DNA of 10,994 bases. It comes from Comamonas sp. (GTDB taxonomy: Bacteria > Pseudomonadota > Gammaproteobacteria > Burkholderiales > Burkholderiaceae_C). Every line of letters starts with the position of its first letter. Position 1 is the first letter of the stretch. The stretch spans positions 1 to 10,994 of the forward strand of contig JAFAIY010000582.1 of NCBI GenBank assembly GCA_019236485.1, read 5' to 3'. Both the position numbers and the translations under genes were made by a program. Below the pieces are notes generated by a model. The model did no database searches. It was not told where the DNA came from and worked only from the letters and a program-made list of their open reading frames with translations. Positions 7,357 through 10,994 of the stretch are shown here, piece by piece.

Positions 7357-8361
7357 GTGACTCCTGAGCAAATGCAAGACGGCATCCTGCACGGCAACCC
7401 CGCCGTGCAGCGCCGGGCCATGGCCAAGGCCATCACCTTGCTGGAATCCTCGCGCGCCGACCACCGCGAACAGGCCGATGGCCTGCTCACGGCCCTGCTG
7501 CCGCACACGGGCAAGGCGTTTCGCCTTGGCATCAGCGGCGTGCCTGGCGTGGGCAAATCCACCTTCATCGAGGCCCTGGGCATCTATCTGATAGAGCAGG
7601 GGCTCAAGGTGGCGGTGCTGGCTATCGACCCTTCGTCCACCGTCTCGGGCGGCTCCATCCTGGGCGACAAGACCCGCATGGAGCAGCTGTCCATGCGGCT
7701 CGAGGCCTATATCCGCCCCAGTCCCAGCAGCGGAACCCTGGGCGGCGTGGCCGAGAAGACGCGCGAGGCCATGCTGGTCTGCGAGGCCGCGGGCTACGAC
7801 GTAGTCATCGTCGAGACCGTGGGCGTGGGCCAGAGCGAGATTGCCGTGCACGGCATGACCGATATGTTCTGCTTGCTGCAGCTGCCCAATGCGGGCGACG
7901 ATCTGCAGGCCATCAAGAAGGGCGTGATGGAGCTGGCCGATCTGGTGGTCATCAACAAGGCCGACATCGACCCCAACGCCGCCACGCGCGCCCAGGCCCA
8001 GATTACCTCGAGCCTGCGCCTCTTGGGCATGCACGGCAATCCCGACCACGCTCATACCGGTGCGCTGTGGCAGCCGCGCGTGCTGCAGCTCAGCGCCTTG
8101 CTGGGCCAAGGGGTGGACGGCTTCTGGGCCGCGGTCAGCAGCTTTAAGGACATGCAGACCGGCAACGGGCGCCTGGCCCTGCGCCGCGAAAAGCAGGCCC
8201 TGGCCTGGATGTGGGAGCGCATCGACTTCGGCCTCAAGCAGGCATTCCGCCAGCATCCGCAGGTCAAGGCCATGCTGCCCGGCCTGCAGGCCGATGTGGC
8301 CGCCGGCCGCATTGCGGCCAGCACTGCAGCAAGAAATCTGCTTCTAGCCCAAATGAAGTAG
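7357..8361 (+). CDS. meaB: MeaB/ArgK-type GTPase, methylmalonyl-CoA mutase chaperone
   Basis: This G3E-type P-loop GTPase docks on methylmalonyl-CoA mutase, gates delivery of adenosylcobalamin and protects the cofactor from oxidation. The 334-residue protein has the Walker A loop GVPGVGKST (61-69), DPSS (91-94), a switch region containing ETVGVGQSE (153-161) and the guanine-specificity motif NKAD (200-203), with a helical C-terminal arm (about 265-334) used for dimerisation in the family. The old name ArgK (arginine transport kinase) reflects a superseded assignment. The start is GTG 7357, preceded by AAAGGCGG (7343-7350) at 6 nt; an upstream in-frame GTG at 7330 lacks a ribosome binding site. 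It begins 36 bp after the mutase stop, the usual mutase-chaperone pairing, and cotranscription is likely. Confidence 0.95.
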   Translation: MTPEQMQDGILHGNPAVQRRAMAKAITLLESSRADHREQADGLLTALLPHTGKAFRLGISGVPGVGKSTFIEALGIYLIEQGLKVAVLAIDPSSTVSGGSILGDKTRMEQLSMRLEAYIRPSPSSGTLGGVAEKTREAMLVCEAAGYDVVIVETVGVGQSEIAVHGMTDMFCLLQLPNAGDDLQAIKKGVMELADLVVINKADIDPNAATRAQAQITSSLRLLGMHGNPDHAHTGALWQPRVLQLSALLGQGVDGFWAAVSSFKDMQTGNGRLALRREKQALAWMWERIDFGLKQAFRQHPQVKAMLPGLQADVAAGRIAASTAARNLLLAQMK

Positions 8362-8443
8362 GCGCTGGCAGCTCACTTAACTATAGCATCGCAGCACAAG
8401 ATATTTGCGAGACAAACAACCCAAATCACGTTAGAGGACAAGC
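8362..8443 (+). other. pccB: 82-nt meaB-pccB gap with pccB ribosome binding site
   Basis: This is the widest gap in the rightward cluster apart from the odd pccB-pccA junction. It is AT-richer than its surroundings and contains AGAGGA (8433-8438) five nt before the pccB ATG. No hairpin or terminator is visible. The AT-rich middle could hold a weak internal promoter, but I see no convincing -35/-10 pair. Confidence 0.45.
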
Positions 8444-9979
8444 ATGCAAGACGATATCCTGAAGCAGCTGGAAGCCAAGCGAGAACTCGCTCGGCTGGGT
8501 GGGGGACAAAAGCGCATCGACGCACAGCACAAGAAAGGCAAGCTCACCGCGCGTGAACGCATAGAGCTGCTGCTGGACGACGGCACTTTTGAAGAATGGG
8601 ATATGTTCGTGGAGCACCGCTGCACGGACTTCGGCATGGAGAACACCAAGATCCCCGGCGACGGCGTGGTCACGGGCTACGGCATGATCAACGGCCGCCT
8701 GGTCTTTGTGTTCAGCCAGGACTTCACGGTGTTCGGCGGCGCTCTGTCCGAAACCCATGCCGAGAAGATCTGCAAGGTCATGGACCAGGCCATGAAGGTC
8801 GGCGCTCCCGTGATCGGCCTCAACGACTCGGGCGGCGCACGCATCCAGGAGGGCGTGGCCTCGCTGGGCGGCTATGCCGATGTGTTCCAGAAGAACGTGC
8901 TGGCCTCGGGCGTGGTTCCCCAGATCTCCATGATCATGGGCCCCAGCGCTGGCGGCGCCGTGTACTCGCCAGCCATGACCGACTTCATTTTCATGGTCAA
9001 GGACAGCTCCTATATGTTCGTGACCGGTCCCGAGGTCGTGAAGACCGTGACCCATGAGGAGGTCACGGCCGAGGAGCTGGGCGGGGCCATCACCCACACC
9101 ACCAAGAGCGGCGTGGCCGACATGGCTTTCGACAACGATGTCGAAGCGCTGATGATGCTGCGTCGTCTCTACAACTACCTGCCCTTGAACAACAAGGAAA
9201 AGGCTCCGGTGCGCGAAACCACCGACCCCGTGGGCCGCGCGGACCTGTCGCTGGACACGCTGGTGCCCGAGAATCCCAACAAGCCCTACGACATGAAGGA
9301 GCTGATTCTCAAGACCGTGGATGACGGCGATTTCTTCGAGCTGCAGCCCGAGTACGCCAAGAACATCCTCATCGGTTTCGCGCGCATGGCCGGCCAGACC
9401 GTGGGCGTTGTGGCCAACCAGCCTCTGGTGCTGGCCGGTTGCCTGGATATCAAGTCCTCAATCAAGGCCGCGCGTTTTGTGCGCTTCTGCGATGCCTTCA
9501 ACATCCCCGTGGTCACCTTCGTGGACGTGCCCGGCTTCATGCCCGGCACCAGCCAGGAGTACGGCGGCATCATCAAGCATGGCGCCAAGCTGCTCTACGC
9601 CTATGCCGAAGCCACGGTGCCTAAGATCACCGTCATCACGCGCAAGGCCTATGGCGGCGCCTACGACGTGATGGCCTCCAAGCATTTGCGCGGCGACGTG
9701 AACCTGGCCTGGCCCCATGCCGAGATCGCCGTGATGGGCGCCAAGGGTGCGGTGGAGATCATCTTCCGCGAAGACAAGAACGACCCCGAAAAGCTGGCCG
9801 CGCGCGAGGCCGAGTACAAGGCCCGTTTTGCCAACCCCTTTGTGGCCGGCGCACGCGGCTTTATTGACGATGTGATCCAGCCCCACGAGACGCGCAAGCG
9901 CATCTGCCGCTCGCTGGAAATGCTCAAGAACAAGCAGCTGGACAACCCCTGGCGCAAGCACGGGAACATCCCCCTGTAA
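8444..9979 (+). CDS. pccB: Propionyl-CoA carboxylase beta subunit (carboxyltransferase)
   Basis: This subunit transfers the carboxyl group from carboxybiotin on PccA to propionyl-CoA, forming (S)-methylmalonyl-CoA, within a cytoplasmic alpha/beta complex. Its 511 residues match the usual length of acyl-CoA carboxylase beta chains. The two crotonase-like halves are clear: in the N half [10 protein letters not shown] (128-137) and [12 protein letters not shown] (166-177), the first oxyanion-hole region; in the C half [16 protein letters not shown] (361-376) and [11 protein letters not shown] (400-410), the second. The last stretch ([20 protein letters not shown], 420-439) is typical of propionyl-CoA rather than geranyl- or methylcrotonyl-CoA carboxylases. 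The ATG follows AGAGGA at 5 nt. The context next to mutase, MeaB and PccA supports propionyl-CoA as substrate. Ends 27 bp before the truncated pccA stub. Confidence 0.96.
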   Translation: MQDDILKQLEAKRELARLGGGQKRIDAQHKKGKLTARERIELLLDDGTFEEWDMFVEHRCTDFGMENTKIPGDGVVTGYGMINGRLVFVFSQDFTVFGGALSETHAEKICKVMDQAMKVGAPVIGLNDSGGARIQEGVASLGGYADVFQKNVLASGVVPQISMIMGPSAGGAVYSPAMTDFIFMVKDSSYMFVTGPEVVKTVTHEEVTAEELGGAITHTTKSGVADMAFDNDVEALMMLRRLYNYLPLNNKEKAPVRETTDPVGRADLSLDTLVPENPNKPYDMKELILKTVDDGDFFELQPEYAKNILIGFARMAGQTVGVVANQPLVLAGCLDIKSSIKAARFVRFCDAFNIPVVTFVDVPGFMPGTSQEYGGIIKHGAKLLYAYAEATVPKITVITRKAYGGAYDVMASKHLRGDVNLAWPHAEIAVMGAKGAVEIIFREDKNDPEKLAAREAEYKARFANPFVAGARGFIDDVIQPHETRKRICRSLEMLKNKQLDNPWRKHGNIPL

Positions 9980-10006
9980 GAACAAGAAGAACCAGGAGAT
10001 ATATCC

Positions 10007-10120
10007 ATGTTTACCAAGATTCTGATTGCCAACCGCGGCGAAAACGGCCGCGCAGCGGACGTTTCGACAAATTGCCAGCCGCAATCCACGCAGTGGATTT
10101 CTGCACGCCCAGCTGTTTGA
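10007..10120 (+). pseudogene. Truncated duplicate of the pccA 5' end (37-codon stub)
   Basis: An ATG with an ideal ribosome binding site (AGGAG, 9994-9998, 8 nt away), 27 bp after the pccB stop, opens a frame reading [12 protein letters not shown], identical to the first 12 residues of the intact PccA. From codon 13 (10043) it leaves the PccA sequence completely and stops at TGA 10118-10120 after 37 codons. The 36 matching bases differ from the intact copy at 7 third-codon positions, all silent. This copy uses the C/G-ending codons typical of the neighbouring genes (ACC, AAG, GCC, CGC) and looks like the original operon-proximal start. The stop overlaps the ribosome binding site of the intact gene by one base, so translation of the stub could be coupled to pccA. 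Either a remnant of the old pccA start or a short leader ORF; the first is more likely. Confidence 0.75.
10083..10099 (+). repeat. 7-bp hairpin inside the pccB-pccA insert
   Basis: AATCCAC (10083-10089) and GTGGATT (10093-10099) pair perfectly around a GCA loop. It lies in the non-PccA part of the stub, 36 nt before the intact pccA ATG. No T-run follows, so it is not a standard terminator; it could affect mRNA stability or simply be part of the inserted DNA. Confidence 0.45.
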
Positions 10121-10134
10121 GGGAGATAAGAAGA

Positions 10135-10994
<860 letters not shown>

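Noticed and set aside
5113..8256. A very long open frame (1047 codons) on the minus strand opposite scpA and meaB
   Set aside because: It lies antisense to two genes with full sets of catalytic motifs. Its histidine/glycine/leucine-rich low-complexity translation is what high-GC coding DNA gives in a complementary frame, and no domain is recognisable.
10083..10099. The hairpin between the stub and pccA as a transcription terminator
   Set aside because: Only a 7-bp stem, followed by TTCTGC instead of a T-run; it would also cut pccA off from its operon.

Overview
The window looks like chromosomal DNA of a Burkholderiales bacterium, most likely family Comamonadaceae (a Comamonas/Delftia-like genome). 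This rests on the high GC content with strong G/C preference at third codon positions, the character of the encoded proteins, and a GntR-controlled methylmalonyl-CoA mutase / propionyl-CoA carboxylase cluster. The genus is an inference; no database search was possible.

Layout. Positions 1-663 carry no gene I can recognise and look less GC-rich than the rest. Three genes then read leftward: an AMP-forming long-chain acyl-CoA synthetase (664-2613), a membrane sensor with an MHYT domain and two PAS domains (2688-4232), and an FCD-type GntR regulator (4385-5020). A 122-bp divergent intergenic region (5021-5142) separates the regulator from a rightward cluster: methylmalonyl-CoA mutase (scpA, 5143-7320), its G-protein chaperone (meaB, 7357-8361), propionyl-CoA carboxylase beta (pccB, 8444-9979), and propionyl-CoA carboxylase alpha (pccA, from 10135 and cut by the right edge).

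How it works together. PccA/PccB carboxylate propionyl-CoA to methylmalonyl-CoA. The B12-dependent mutase, protected and reloaded by MeaB, turns this into succinyl-CoA for the TCA cycle. No methylmalonyl-CoA epimerase is in the window. The divergent GntR gene is the obvious candidate local regulator. Its shared promoter region holds a perfect 16-bp palindrome between plausible -35 and -10 boxes for scpA, and an identical 10-mer sits just upstream of both divergent start codons.

The strangest spot is the pccB-pccA junction. The first 12 residues of PccA ([12 protein letters not shown]) are encoded twice, 128 bp apart. The two copies differ at 7 of 12 codons, all at silent third positions. The first copy has the good operon-style ribosome binding site but runs into a stop after 37 codons; the second copy leads into the full gene. 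This looks like the scar of an insertion that replaced the 5' end of pccA with a synonymously different one.
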